From Caldithrix sp964598255 (lineage in GTDB: Bacteria; Calditrichota; Calditrichia; Calditrichales; Calditrichaceae), in contig CAZRBA010000060.1 in the NCBI GenBank assembly GCA_964598255.1, forward strand, positions 26,523-90,522: DNA of 64,000 bases, written 5' to 3'. Made by a program: the position numbers and the translations under genes. How positions within the stretch are numbered: the stretch's first letter is position 1; the number at the start of each line of letters is the position of its first letter. This document shows positions 8,812-17,906 of the stretch, one piece after another. A model generated the notes under the pieces. It had not been told where the DNA came from. It searched no databases and saw only the letters and a program-made list of their open reading frames with translations.

Positions 8812-11040
8812 TTATTTCCGTTTGGATCGTTTCCTGCCCCGCGACTTTGGTTTTTGCCGATCTCTTTGCAGCAAATGCGTACGGTGTTCGCTGCGTCCCG
8901 GTTCGTCGCTCAAATTCTCAATCAGCGAAAAACGTACCCGTCGATTTTCAAAATCCACATCTAAAACTTTTATCCGCACTTCGTCTCCAAGACGAATCGT
9001 TTGTTCCGTATCGCGACCGATCATGGAAAAAGTTTGTTCGTCATAAATGTAAAAATCATCACTCATTTCTTCCACCGGAACAAGGCCCTCCACAAACGTC
9101 TCCTTCAATTCCACAAACACACCGAAAGCCGTCACCCCGGAAACCAATCCATCAAACTCTTCGCCAATGAATTTTTGAATATATTCCATCTTCTTCAACT
9201 TCACCGATTCGCGTTCGGCCTCCATGGCCAGGCGTTCCATTTTGGTGGATTGCACCGCCACTTTATGCAATTGCTTACGCAGCCCCTTAGTCGATACCTT
9301 CTCATGCCCCTTTGCATAAAAACGCAACAAACGATGAACCGTCAAATCCGGGTAACGACGAATAGGCGAAGTAAAATGCGTATAATCCTTGAATCCCAAT
9401 CCGAAATGACCGATATTCACTTCCGAATACACTGCCTTCATCATCGAACGTAAGGCCACCTCTTCGATAATAATCTCCTCTTTACTACCCTTAATAGTAG
9501 CCAACAACTGTTGCAAATAACGCGAGGTAATACGCTTTACCGGTTTGTACGGCACCTGCATGGCCGAAAGAAAACCGAAAAAACGATCCATTTTCTCCTG
9601 ATCCGGCTTTTCGTGCACCCGATAGAGAAACGGCAAAACAGCCTTTTTACTCGGACTGATATTTTTAATATGCCGGGCCACTGTTTTATTAGCAATAAGC
9701 ATAAACTCTTCCACCAAACGGTGGCTGTTCAAACGTACCTTGGGAATAATTTTTTCGGGCTGACCCTTTTCGTCCAGCACAAATTCAACTTCCGGTGTTT
9801 CAAAATCAATACCGCCTTTTTCAAAGCGTTTTTTCATCAACACTTCGCGCAAACGATCCATATCCCGTAAAATATCGACAAACGGATCGGAGGCCTTACC
9901 ATCCAAAATATTCTGAACCTCTTCGTACGTAAAACGACGCTTACTGTTAATGATCGACGGTGCAATTTCATAGTTTACCACCGTACCACCGGCATCAATT
10001 TCCATAATACACGAAAACGTCAACCGATCGACATGAGGCTTTAAACTGCACAATTCGTTCGAAAGACGCTCGGGCAGCATGGGCACCACCCGATCTACCA
10101 AATAAACACTCGTACCCCGACGGTAAGCTTCCTTATCCAAAATCGAATCGGGCTGTACGTAATGGCTCACATCCGCAATGTGCACGCCCAACAACCACCG
10201 ACCATTAGCCAGTTTCTGCAAAGAAACCGCATCGTCAAAATCCTTGGCATCGGCCGGGTCGATGGTAAAACATACCAAGTCGCGCAGGTCCTTTCGCCCT
10301 TTTAAATCGGTGGCCGTAAAATCGGCCGGAATATCCTGCGCAGCCCGCTCGACCTCCTTAGGGAAGCGCACCGGCAAATTGTACGAATAGGCAATGGAAA
10401 TAATATCCAGTCCTGGTGTACCCACTTCGCCCAAGACCTCTATTATCGTACCTTCCGGATTATGCTGATTTTTTTCCCAGCGATCAAAAGAAACAATAAC
10501 CTTTTGTCCATCTTTAGCATCCAAAGCCCGATTTTCCGGAACCAAAATATCGCGATAAATTTTGGGATCGTCCGGCACAACATAACTGTAATACGGCGTT
10601 TTGTGATAAGTTCCCACAATTTGCTTGCGAAAACGCTCTACCACGCGACGTACAAACCCTTCCAGCCGTTTGCCCCTGGTAGCCGCGTAAAGCTGAACTT
10701 CCACAATATCCCGATCGAAAGCCGTATTTAAATTCGGTTGTGCGACAAATATTTCAAAATCTTCGCCTTCGATATTCACAAAACCGAAACCCGCACGCGT
10801 GGTACGCAGTTCGCCCACATAGCGTTGCGCTGTTTTGGACAAGGTATACTGCTTCTTTTTTACATGTACCACCTTGTGTTCCTTCACCAAATCCTGCAAC
10901 GCTTCCTGAAAAAAATGGTAATCGTTTTTATGCACATTAAGCGCATGGCTAATATCTTTTTTGTTAAAAACCGCCTCCGGACTTTTTTTCAAGAACGTTA
11001 AAATAGCATTTTTAAATTTGTTGATTTTTTTCGTTGTCAT
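8812..11040 (-). CDS. rnr: Ribonuclease R, 3'-5' exoribonuclease
   Basis: The 742-residue protein has the full RNase II/R layout: an N-terminal winged-helix-like region (residues 1-70), cold-shock OB domains (about 80-230), an RNB catalytic domain (about 255-590), an S1 domain (about 640-720) and a Lys/Arg-rich tail. The catalytic Asp cluster is visible in FTIDPADAKDFDDAVSL, and the RNB signature HFTSPIRRYPDL is intact. RNase R degrades structured RNA processively. The ATG start (11038-11040) overlaps the prmC stop as ATGA, so translation is coupled. The basic tail (RGRKRSKRK) fits RNA binding. It is followed by the three-hairpin array. Confidence 0.96.
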   Translation of the reverse strand: MTTKKINKFKNAILTFLKKSPEAVFNKKDISHALNVHKNDYHFFQEALQDLVKEHKVVHVKKKQYTLSKTAQRYVGELRTTRAGFGFVNIEGEDFEIFVAQPNLNTAFDRDIVEVQLYAATRGKRLEGFVRRVVERFRKQIVGTYHKTPYYSYVVPDDPKIYRDILVPENRALDAKDGQKVIVSFDRWEKNQHNPEGTIIEVLGEVGTPGLDIISIAYSYNLPVRFPKEVERAAQDIPADFTATDLKGRKDLRDLVCFTIDPADAKDFDDAVSLQKLANGRWLLGVHIADVSHYVQPDSILDKEAYRRGTSVYLVDRVVPMLPERLSNELCSLKPHVDRLTFSCIMEIDAGGTVVNYEIAPSIINSKRRFTYEEVQNILDGKASDPFVDILRDMDRLREVLMKKRFEKGGIDFETPEVEFVLDEKGQPEKIIPKVRLNSHRLVEEFMLIANKTVARHIKNISPSKKAVLPFLYRVHEKPDQEKMDRFFGFLSAMQVPYKPVKRITSRYLQQLLATIKGSKEEIIIEEVALRSMMKAVYSEVNIGHFGLGFKDYTHFTSPIRRYPDLTVHRLLRFYAKGHEKVSTKGLRKQLHKVAVQSTKMERLAMEAERESVKLKKMEYIQKFIGEEFDGLVSGVTAFGVFVELKETFVEGLVPVEEMSDDFYIYDEQTFSMIGRDTEQTIRLGDEVRIKVLDVDFENRRVRFSLIENLSDEPGRSEHRTHLLQRDRQKPKSRGRKRSKRK

Positions 11041-11912
11041 TCATGTACCTTTATTTTTAATACGCGTTTTATGCGATTCAAATCGGGAATGATTTCCGTC
11101 GGATTCAAACCGTAATAATAAGTTCGTTCGATTATTTTCTCTGGCTGCGATCCGCTCAGTTCCAACATCAAATAGCGCACATCAATCAAATGCTCGCGAA
11201 TCATCTCAAAAAAACGATCGTAAAAGCGCAACCCGTTAGCCCCATCGCTCAAAGCGATTTCCGGTTCATACGCCTTTACTTCTTGCGGTAATCGTTCCAT
11301 TTCATTCGGTGTGATATACGGCGGATTGGAAACCAAAACATCGAAAGCCTTAGGCAGGTTTACATCCCATTGGGTAAAAACATCGTGTTTTACGAAGCGA
11401 ATGTTTTTTGTCACCTTGTTCAGCTCGGCATTCTCTTTACTTAGCTCAAGCGCCGAATCCGAAATATCCGTAGCGTAAATTTCGCTTTCCGGCCAAAGCT
11501 TGGCCAAGCTTACGGCAATACAGCCCGAACCGGTACCCACATCCACAAGAACCGGTTTTGTAGCCTTCAACGCATTTTTAAGCTTTAATGTTTCCTCGAT
11601 TAAAATTTCCGTTTCCGGCCGAGGAATCAAAACGCCTGGGCCTACTTTAAACGGAAGCCCCATGCACTCGGTTTGCTCCAACAAATATTGCAACGGTTCG
11701 TGTCGGGCCCGCCGCCGAATAAGCTTGCGATACGCACCTAATTCGTCTTGGGTCAAAGGACGATCGAATTGCACATACAAACTTACACGCTTTAGTCCCA
11801 ATACTTTCCCCAATAACAATTCGGCGTTTAATCGGGCATTATCAATACCTTTCTCTTTTAAAAAAGGCGTAACCGCTTTTAGTAAATCGACAACTTTCCA
11901 GGTTCTGCTCAT
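11037..11912 (-). CDS. prmC: Peptide chain release factor N5-glutamine methyltransferase PrmC (HemK)
   Basis: The 291-residue protein is the family's typical size. The N-terminal helical domain is followed by a Rossmann SAM-binding domain with the DVGTGSGCIAVSLAKLWP motif and the catalytic VSNPPYI motif that recognises glutamine in the GGQ loop of RF1/RF2. The IPRPETE motif is also present. PrmC methylates release factors in the cytosol and improves termination. It normally follows prfA; here it stands first in a two-gene unit with rnr, whose start overlaps its stop. A promoter-like site lies at 11958-11988. Confidence 0.95.
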   Translation of the reverse strand: MSRTWKVVDLLKAVTPFLKEKGIDNARLNAELLLGKVLGLKRVSLYVQFDRPLTQDELGAYRKLIRRRARHEPLQYLLEQTECMGLPFKVGPGVLIPRPETEILIEETLKLKNALKATKPVLVDVGTGSGCIAVSLAKLWPESEIYATDISDSALELSKENAELNKVTKNIRFVKHDVFTQWDVNLPKAFDVLVSNPPYITPNEMERLPQEVKAYEPEIALSDGANGLRFYDRFFEMIREHLIDVRYLMLELSGSQPEKIIERTYYYGLNPTEIIPDLNRIKRVLKIKVHE

Positions 11913-11957
11913 TCGTTATCAAAATTCTTCTTTTTTTATTCCAAACCATTAAATTAA

Positions 11958-11988
11958 ATAAGATAACAGTAATTTACAAAAAAACAAA
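11958..11988 (-). promoter_or_regulatory. Bacteroidota-like promoter candidate for prmC-rnr
   Basis: Read on the minus strand, TTTG (11988-11985) is followed after exactly 19 bases by TATCTTAT (11965-11958). This matches the Bacteroidota consensus TTTG-N19-TAnnTTTG at spacing and most positions. The prmC start is 46 bp downstream. The region is AT-rich, so chance matching is possible. Confidence 0.35.
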
Positions 11989-12124
11989 CAGATGACGATG
12001 GTAGGCCAACTTCACGTGGCCCTTTGCGGGATTCTGATTGTTGTATTTGTTAAAGGTCATTTCGTTACAAAAATAAAAAAATAGCAGCCTTGTGTTTAGG
12101 TTGCTCTCCGAAAAATTTCGGCGG

Positions 12125-12169
12125 ATTTTTTGAAAAAGAGAAAGACAAACACCGTACCCAACACGGTAT
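12125..12169 (-). terminator. Candidate terminator of the trpS-cmk operon
   Basis: On the minus strand, 42 bp past the cmk stop, arms ACCGT/ACGGT (12163-12167 and 12151-12155), extended by a wobble and an A-T pair, enclose a 7-nt loop. The T-rich stretch TTGTCTTTCTCTTTTT follows. The stem is short, so this is a moderate call. The remaining bases between prmC and cmk show no gene. Confidence 0.4.
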
Positions 12170-12210
12170 GACAAAGATCGGTGGGCACAACCCATTCCGA
12201 AACACTCCCG

Positions 12211-12912
12211 TTACCTTACCCTATCGCGCGGCTTTTCTCCCCTTAAAATCTCCTGTACCCAGCGATAAATGGTTTGCACCTGTTCTTCGATGCTCAAATG
12301 TGTGGTGTCAAGAATGCGAGCGTCTTTTGCCTGACGGAGCGGACCGAGTGCGCGTTCGGAATCGAGCTTATCTCTGTTAGCAATTTCATCCTTAAGGTCA
12401 TTAAGCGACATGCGAATACCCTGCTGCGCCAGCTCTTTTTGTCTGCGCCGCGCGCGTTCTTCCAATCCGGCAATCAAAAAAACCTTCAGCTCTGCGTCCG
12501 GCAAAACCACGGTTCCGATATCGCGGCCATCCATCACCACACCGCCATGTTCGGCCAAAGCCCGCTGCTGCTCAATAAGCGTTTGGCGTACCCCCGGATA
12601 CGATGCAATAATGCTGATTACCCGATTGATTTCCGGTGTGCGGATCAAATCGCTCACATCCCGATCATTCAAATAGGTTCGTTGTTCTCCGTTTGCAATG
12701 CGCAGAGAAATTTTATTTTGCCGTACACATCGTTCTACGGCCTGTTCGTCGTTCACATCAATGCCGTCTTGTAAAACAGCCAGAGTAGCCGCCCGGTACA
12801 TAGCACCAGTATCAATATACAAATAGCCCAGCTTCTTAGAAAGAAGCCGGGCTGTAGTGCTTTTTCCCGATGCCGCCGGGCCATCTATGGCAATACGGAT
12901 CTTTTTTTGCAT
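12211..12912 (-). CDS. cmk: Cytidylate kinase
   Basis: The 233-residue enzyme phosphorylates CMP/dCMP with ATP. The P-loop IAIDGPAASGKST is at the N-terminus, followed by YIDTGAMYRA and the MDGRDIGTVV motif of the CMP-binding region. I start it at the ATG 12910-12912 and not at an upstream in-frame codon (12960), because GAAGGAA sits 6-7 bp before it and the longer form would overlap the upstream gene with unconserved residues. It begins 2 bp after the stop of the NAD(P)-binding gene and is the last gene of the trpS operon. Confidence 0.95.
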   Translation of the reverse strand: MQKKIRIAIDGPAASGKSTTARLLSKKLGYLYIDTGAMYRAATLAVLQDGIDVNDEQAVERCVRQNKISLRIANGEQRTYLNDRDVSDLIRTPEINRVISIIASYPGVRQTLIEQQRALAEHGGVVMDGRDIGTVVLPDAELKVFLIAGLEERARRRQKELAQQGIRMSLNDLKDEIANRDKLDSERALGPLRQAKDARILDTTHLSIEEQVQTIYRWVQEILRGEKPRDRVR

Positions 12913-12914
12913 TC

Positions 12915-14618
12915 TTATTCCTTCATTCGTAAACCTTGTTCTTCCTGCAAGAAAAGCCAACCGACGATTTTTCCTGGCTGCAGTTCGTTGGTTTCGTACC
13001 AGTATTCGCGATCGCGATCGTATTTTGAACTGGTGTCATCTTCCGGAATGGCATCCACCTCCTCTTTTATTTTGCGAATACGCTCCTGCCACAAAATAAA
13101 ATTTTCCGGGCGCAAATCAAGCCATCCTTCGGCAGCCCATTTATCGATGTTCTCCGGGGTAATTTCCAGCTCGTTACTGCCGCGATAAGCCGGAATTTTC
13201 ATTTCCGGACCGCGCAGCAAATGTTTTCCGTCCGGCAATAAAATAGGAATTCCAATAGACAAAATTTCGCTGCGTAGCTTGTGATCGGTACGAATGAGCT
13301 CCAGTGCACAGTTGGCCAAAAATTCCGCACTGTGTCTTAAAATTTCATCCATGCTAAATTTGCAACGCTTCAACAAATACGCTTCGTAAAGCAATTTGCT
13401 TAATTTGGGCGGTCCTAATAATTCGAAGGCCACACTGTCCGAGTTGTATTCTTTTTGCAAACGCATCATCTTTTGCAAAGCGCTACTACGTAAATAACCG
13501 GCACGGTAGGTTGGCCCCATGGTAGCATTATCTAAAGCATTAATAATATCGTGCCCGGTATTGCCGCCTTTAATTTCCCAAACCACAACGTTGGCAATTT
13601 CTTCCGGAGTAATAAATTCCATTTGTCCACGAGAGGTAATAGCCGTGAATTCCTCGTAACTGAAAATACCGTTTTCACCGGTATCGATGTAAACCTTTTT
13701 CAAGGTATCGTTCAGGGGCTTCCAAGGCCCCTTTTTCATTTCGCGTCTCAATTTTCCTTTTAATGGAATAGCCGCCTCAGGCGGGCAATCGTAAAGCCTG
13801 ACGGGATTTCCGCGTTTTTTAATTTCCCCGTAGGCAATCTTTTTCCAGGCAATGGCGGCCGTCGGTTTAATTTCTTTGGTAATGGGTGCATCCGGTGTGC
13901 GCGCCATTAGCCAAAGTAGCAACGTATGCGAACCGGCCAAAGCAGACTTACTGAGCAACATGCGCGAAGGTTTTTCTTCGCTATGAGTGTATGGAATGTT
14001 AAGCCCCATACCGCCTGTCCCACTGGTACCGATTTTAACGTACACCCGTGTTTTGGCCCGTTTCATGGCTTCGTACAAAATTTGAATATGGCGAATAAGT
14101 TGCGGTGTGTATTGGGTAATAAGTAAGCGTTCGATGGCCGAAATACTGCGATCTTTATTCTGGCCTTCGCGCAAATCTCCCAAAATTTTACGTACTTCGA
14201 TCGAACTGGTAAAAATATCCTGATAAGCCAGGGCAGTAGCCGAATTTACGCAGTCGACAATAATTTCTGGCTTGTGGCGGTCGATTACTTGAGCCAAAAA
14301 CGAACGTTGAATAATATCGTGGCTTAAGTCATCGAGCACATCTTCCATTAACAAATTACGATTTTTGGGGTTGTTTAAAATTTCCTGACGGGGCAAATCT
14401 TTTAAAGATTCGCGCACGAAGATATTCCCCCATTCGGGCGTAAATTTAATGTGCGGTGCCAATTTTTGCATTAATTCGACCGCTTCTTCCGCCTGCCATT
14501 TCTCCAAAGATAGAATGACAATTTCCGCCGGTTCGTCTTCGATCATCCGGCGCGTAACGGCTTGCCCTACCAATCCCCAGCCGCCAAGGATCAACGCTTT
14601 TTTGCCTTTAATTTCCAT
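12915..14618 (-). CDS. NAD(P)-binding Rossmann protein of unknown function
   Basis: The protein is 567 residues. The N-terminus KALILGGWGLVGQAVTRRMI contains the GGxGxxG dinucleotide-binding turn seen in SDR and saccharopine-dehydrogenase-like enzymes, followed by a strand ending IVILS. A second glycine-rich stretch (KIGTSGTGGMGLNIPYTHSE, about residues 195-214) resembles an active-site or substrate loop. The C-terminal half is helical with no motif I recognise. I chose the ATG at 14618: AAGGAG lies 10 bp upstream, while the TTG at 14627 would sit directly on that site. It overlaps rluB by 11 bp and is followed 2 bp later by cmk. The redox substrate is unknown. Confidence 0.7.
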   Translation of the reverse strand: MEIKGKKALILGGWGLVGQAVTRRMIEDEPAEIVILSLEKWQAEEAVELMQKLAPHIKFTPEWGNIFVRESLKDLPRQEILNNPKNRNLLMEDVLDDLSHDIIQRSFLAQVIDRHKPEIIVDCVNSATALAYQDIFTSSIEVRKILGDLREGQNKDRSISAIERLLITQYTPQLIRHIQILYEAMKRAKTRVYVKIGTSGTGGMGLNIPYTHSEEKPSRMLLSKSALAGSHTLLLWLMARTPDAPITKEIKPTAAIAWKKIAYGEIKKRGNPVRLYDCPPEAAIPLKGKLRREMKKGPWKPLNDTLKKVYIDTGENGIFSYEEFTAITSRGQMEFITPEEIANVVVWEIKGGNTGHDIINALDNATMGPTYRAGYLRSSALQKMMRLQKEYNSDSVAFELLGPPKLSKLLYEAYLLKRCKFSMDEILRHSAEFLANCALELIRTDHKLRSEILSIGIPILLPDGKHLLRGPEMKIPAYRGSNELEITPENIDKWAAEGWLDLRPENFILWQERIRKIKEEVDAIPEDDTSSKYDRDREYWYETNELQPGKIVGWLFLQEEQGLRMKE

Positions 14619-15330
14619 AGTGCACAATCTCCTTTAGTCGATTGACTTCGTCTTTAGTCAAATAGCGCCATTCCCCTTGCTGCAGGCCTGTTGCCTTAAG
14701 TCCGGCAAACGAAATGCGCTCTAATTCTTCCACATGATAGTTAAACAATTCGAACATTTTGCGAATTTGTCGATTGCGCCCTTCCTTGAGTTCGATTTCT
14801 AAAAGACTTCCGTTATCTACGATCCGCAGCTCGGTAATTTTACACGGCTGGGTTTTCCGACCTTCCAATTCGACCCCGTGACTCAACCGGAACAAATGGA
14901 CGGGTTGAATAACGCGGTCGAGTAACGCCCGATAAACCTTGGCCACTTTGTAATTGGGATGCAACAACCGATTGGCCAATTCGCCGTCATCGGTCAAAAG
15001 CAACACACCGGTTGTATTGTAATCCAAACGGCCAACAGGGAAAATTCGTTCCGGAATGGCAATCAAATCGACCACGGTTCTGCGGCGAAATTGGTCACGG
15101 GCCGTGGTAACCACGCCCTTAGGCTTGTTTAATAAAATGTAGGTAAAGTTTCGTTTAATGGTAACCGGTCGCCCTTTAAAAGTAACTTTGTCATTTTTTT
15201 CGTCAATAACCACGCCCACGCGGTCAATGGTTTTTCCGTTTACCTGAACGTAACCGGCCAAAATCAAATCGTCACATTTTCTGCGAGAAGCAATACCCGC
15301 CTGGGCCAAATATTTATTTAATCGCATCAT
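14608..15330 (-). CDS. rluB: RluB-type 23S rRNA pseudouridine synthase
   Basis: The 240-residue protein starts with an S4 RNA-binding domain (MRLNKYLAQAGIASRRKCDD). The RsuA/RluB catalytic domain follows, with the active-site Asp in the PVGRLDYNTTGVLLLTDDGE motif and the C-terminal GRNRQIRKMFE motif. The family isomerises uridine in 23S or 16S rRNA. Placement next to scpB is the classical arrangement for rluB and supports that subfamily. The start overlaps the scpB stop by 4 bp. Confidence 0.93.
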   Translation of the reverse strand: MMRLNKYLAQAGIASRRKCDDLILAGYVQVNGKTIDRVGVVIDEKNDKVTFKGRPVTIKRNFTYILLNKPKGVVTTARDQFRRRTVVDLIAIPERIFPVGRLDYNTTGVLLLTDDGELANRLLHPNYKVAKVYRALLDRVIQPVHLFRLSHGVELEGRKTQPCKITELRIVDNGSLLEIELKEGRNRQIRKMFELFNYHVEELERISFAGLKATGLQQGEWRYLTKDEVNRLKEIVHYGN

Positions 15331-16040
15331 GAGACATCATCGTTCTTGTTTGCGTTTTGCTGGTGTTGTTCCCGAACGGTTTGTGTTTTTTGTGTTTCCG
15401 CTTCCTTTTGCTCGGAATCTTCTTCGGATTTTCGGGCATTGACAATACCTAATTCTTCGGGGGCCAATTGTTCCAAAGCCACCTGATCCAAACTTTCCAA
15501 AAATTTGTCATCCCCTTTAAGCAATTCGTCGATCTCTTTTAACTTGGGCAAGTCTTCAAGGGTATTCAGGCCGAAATACTCGAGGAAATCTTTGGTGGTT
15601 CCGTACAACAAAGGATTACCGGGTGCTTTTTCGCGACCTACCACGGTAATTAAATTACGCTCGATAAGCGTACGTAATACCGAATCGACCGTTACCCCGC
15701 GAATATGTTCGATCTCCTGCTTGGTAATCGGCTGTTTGTAAGCCACGATGGCCAGAGTTTCCAAAGCTTTCTGCGTTAAACGATGTGCCTGCCGACTTTT
15801 GTACAATTGCCCTACGTAATCGGCGTATTCAGGTCGGGTTACCATTTGATAACCACCGGCCACTTCCAAAATCATCAAAGCCGAATGACACGATTCGTAT
15901 CGTTCGTTCAGCGCATCCACTGCCTTGCGAATTTCACGTGCGCCCACGTCTGCCAAAACGTCTTTAATTTTGCTCACTGTCAGCGGCGAATCGCTGGCAA
16001 AAATCAACGCTTCCAAAATATCCGGTAATTTGTCTTTCAT
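15327..16040 (-). CDS. scpB: Segregation and condensation protein ScpB
   Basis: This 237-residue kleisin-associated subunit has two winged-helix domains (LPDILEALIFASDSPLTVSK, then RLTQKALETLAIVAYKQPIT and IEHIRGVTVDSVLRTLIERN) typical of ScpB. A charged tail (about 190-237, rich in Glu, Gln and Lys) extends past the conserved core and is probably disordered. ScpB dimers bind ScpA in the SMC condensin complex that compacts and segregates chromosomes. It abuts scpA directly and overlaps rluB by 4 bp. Confidence 0.95.
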   Translation of the reverse strand: MKDKLPDILEALIFASDSPLTVSKIKDVLADVGAREIRKAVDALNERYESCHSALMILEVAGGYQMVTRPEYADYVGQLYKSRQAHRLTQKALETLAIVAYKQPITKQEIEHIRGVTVDSVLRTLIERNLITVVGREKAPGNPLLYGTTKDFLEYFGLNTLEDLPKLKEIDELLKGDDKFLESLDQVALEQLAPEELGIVNARKSEEDSEQKEAETQKTQTVREQHQQNANKNDDVS

Positions 16041-16775
16041 TTATGCCGCGTCTTTTTTTAATTTTATGCGAATATCGTCAAATACATCCGATTGTTTTAC
16101 GGAAATAATACCTTTGCGTACCAGCTCAAGCAAGGCTACAAACGTAACGATTAATACGATTTTTTTTTTGAATCGCTTCATTAAATCCTGAAAAAGAATC
16201 ATCTTCTTTTCGTGAAGAACTCGTAGCAAATAGTCGGTTTGCTCTTCTACCGTTACATCGATGCGCTGCACTTCGTGATAGGTAACTTTGGGCATCGATT
16301 CCAGAGCACGTTTAAACGCAATCAGCAAATCGAACAGAGTTACTTTTTCCAGAAATTCCTCTGTGGTCGGTTCCGATTCCGATGCAGTTTGAATGAATTT
16401 AAAATCCTGCCGTTTGTACAATCTGCGCCGATCGCTTTCCAGATATTGCAATTCGTAAGAGGCTTCCTTAAACCGCTTGTACTCCAGTAAACGTTCCACC
16501 AGTTCCGTGCGTGGATCGGCGGCTTCTTCTTCGTTGTCCAACGGCGTTTTAGGCAACAACATGCGCGCTTTAATGTGCATAAGTATCGCCACCATTTCGA
16601 TAAAATCTCCGGCGACATTCAAATCCAAAATACGCATGGCTTCGATGTATTCCAGAAACTGCTCGGTGATGCGTGCGATGGGAATATCGTAAATATCCAC
16701 TTCGTTTTTGCGAATTAAAAACAAAAGCAGATCGAATGGACCTTCGAATATGTCTAATTTAACACGATATCTCAT
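16041..16775 (-). CDS. scpA: Segregation and condensation protein ScpA (kleisin)
   Basis: The 244-residue protein begins with the diagnostic ScpA segment (KLDIFEGPFDLLLFLIRKNE, then VDIYDIPIARITEQFLEYI). An acidic middle follows and then a C-terminal winged helix (VTFVALLELVRKGIISVKQ). ScpA bridges the SMC heads with ScpB. Its ATG overlaps the trpS stop (ATGA) and its stop codon touches the scpB start. Confidence 0.95.
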   Translation of the reverse strand: MRYRVKLDIFEGPFDLLLFLIRKNEVDIYDIPIARITEQFLEYIEAMRILDLNVAGDFIEMVAILMHIKARMLLPKTPLDNEEEAADPRTELVERLLEYKRFKEASYELQYLESDRRRLYKRQDFKFIQTASESEPTTEEFLEKVTLFDLLIAFKRALESMPKVTYHEVQRIDVTVEEQTDYLLRVLHEKKMILFQDLMKRFKKKIVLIVTFVALLELVRKGIISVKQSDVFDDIRIKLKKDAA

Positions 16776-17749
16776 CCCATTTTCATCGCTTTGTGTACAT
16801 CGTCCATTGTTTGTTGCGCCACAACTTTTGCCTTTTTGGTACCCTCGTTAATAATGTCTTTCACATCGTCCAAATGATGCTCATAATGCGCGCGCTTTTC
16901 ACGAAACGGTGCAAAATACGCGGCAATCTTTTCCGCCGCACGCTGTTTGCAAGCCACACAACCCAACGCTCCGCTTTCGCAGTCGGTACGAATTTGTTCG
17001 GCTTCATCCGGATTAAATTTTTGCTGATATTTGAATACATTGCAAATTTCGGGATGACCGGGATCGCCACGTCGAATTTTTTGCGGATCGGTAATGGCGG
17101 TACGCACTTTTTTGTGAATTTCTTCCGGCGAATCGGAAATCAGAATAAAGTTATTGTTCGATTTTCCCATTTTACGGCCGTCAAGTCCGGGCAGACGCGA
17201 AAAGGTCGTTAATTTTGGTTGCGGTTCGGGGAAAACCTCGCCGTAAAGCTGATTAAATTTACGGGCGATTTCACGAGTAATTTCCACATGCGACAATTGG
17301 TCTTCACCAACGGGAACCAAATTGGCTTTGTACATTAAAATATCTGCCGCTTGCAAAACAGGATAACCCAAATGTCCGTAAATAATAGTCTCTTTGTTCA
17401 AATCGCGAATTTGCTCTTTTAAAGTCGGATTGCGCTCCAGCCGCTCTTTTGTAATTAACATGGAAAACAGCAAGTGCAATTCCGCATGTTCTTTAACCCG
17501 CGATTGGACAAACAGCGGCAATTGCGGATTAATTCCGGCACTAAGCCAATCTATCACCATTTGAAGTGTGTTTTCTTCCACCTCGAATGCGGCTAAGGGA
17601 TTTGTTGTTAGCGCATGCCAGTCAGCCACAAAATAAAAACAATCATAATCGTTTTGCAGCTTTACCCAATTTTCCAACGCACCGGCATAGTTTCCCAAAT
17701 GCAACCGTCCCGACGGACGCATTCCGCTTAAAATCCTTTTTTTCTTCAT
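16772..17749 (-). CDS. trpS: Tryptophanyl-tRNA synthetase
   Basis: The 325-residue class I synthetase is the usual bacterial length. The HIGH-type motif appears as SGRLHLGNYAGA and the KMSKS-type motif as GRKMGKSNNNFI. The LGYPVLQAADILMYKA and PVGEDQLSHVEITREIARKF segments are TrpRS hallmarks. It charges tRNA-Trp. The ATG start has an AGGAG site 6 bp upstream. It is the first gene of the trpS-scpA-scpB-rluB-NAD protein-cmk operon. I see no T-box or trp leader in the short upstream region. Confidence 0.97.
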   Translation of the reverse strand: MKKKRILSGMRPSGRLHLGNYAGALENWVKLQNDYDCFYFVADWHALTTNPLAAFEVEENTLQMVIDWLSAGINPQLPLFVQSRVKEHAELHLLFSMLITKERLERNPTLKEQIRDLNKETIIYGHLGYPVLQAADILMYKANLVPVGEDQLSHVEITREIARKFNQLYGEVFPEPQPKLTTFSRLPGLDGRKMGKSNNNFILISDSPEEIHKKVRTAITDPQKIRRGDPGHPEICNVFKYQQKFNPDEAEQIRTDCESGALGCVACKQRAAEKIAAYFAPFREKRAHYEHHLDDVKDIINEGTKKAKVVAQQTMDDVHKAMKMG

Positions 17750-17906
17750 ACTTACTCCTGTAATGAAATTACTTAAGAATCATTAATTTACTAAATAGTG
17801 GGCTGAGTACCAAACCAAGTTTTAGCCGATCAAACCTATCTGCGTACCAACGGTTTTTTCATCTGTACTTTAAATTGTCCCTGTTTTTTTATTAAAAAAC
17901 CGGCCT

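Noticed and set aside
9001..9870. Long plus-strand open frames inside rnr
   Set aside because: They lie opposite the intact RNase R gene and carry no recognisable motif.
12274..12774. 166-codon open frame antisense to cmk
   Set aside because: It runs opposite the conserved cytidylate kinase and its residues show no family or ribosome-binding site.
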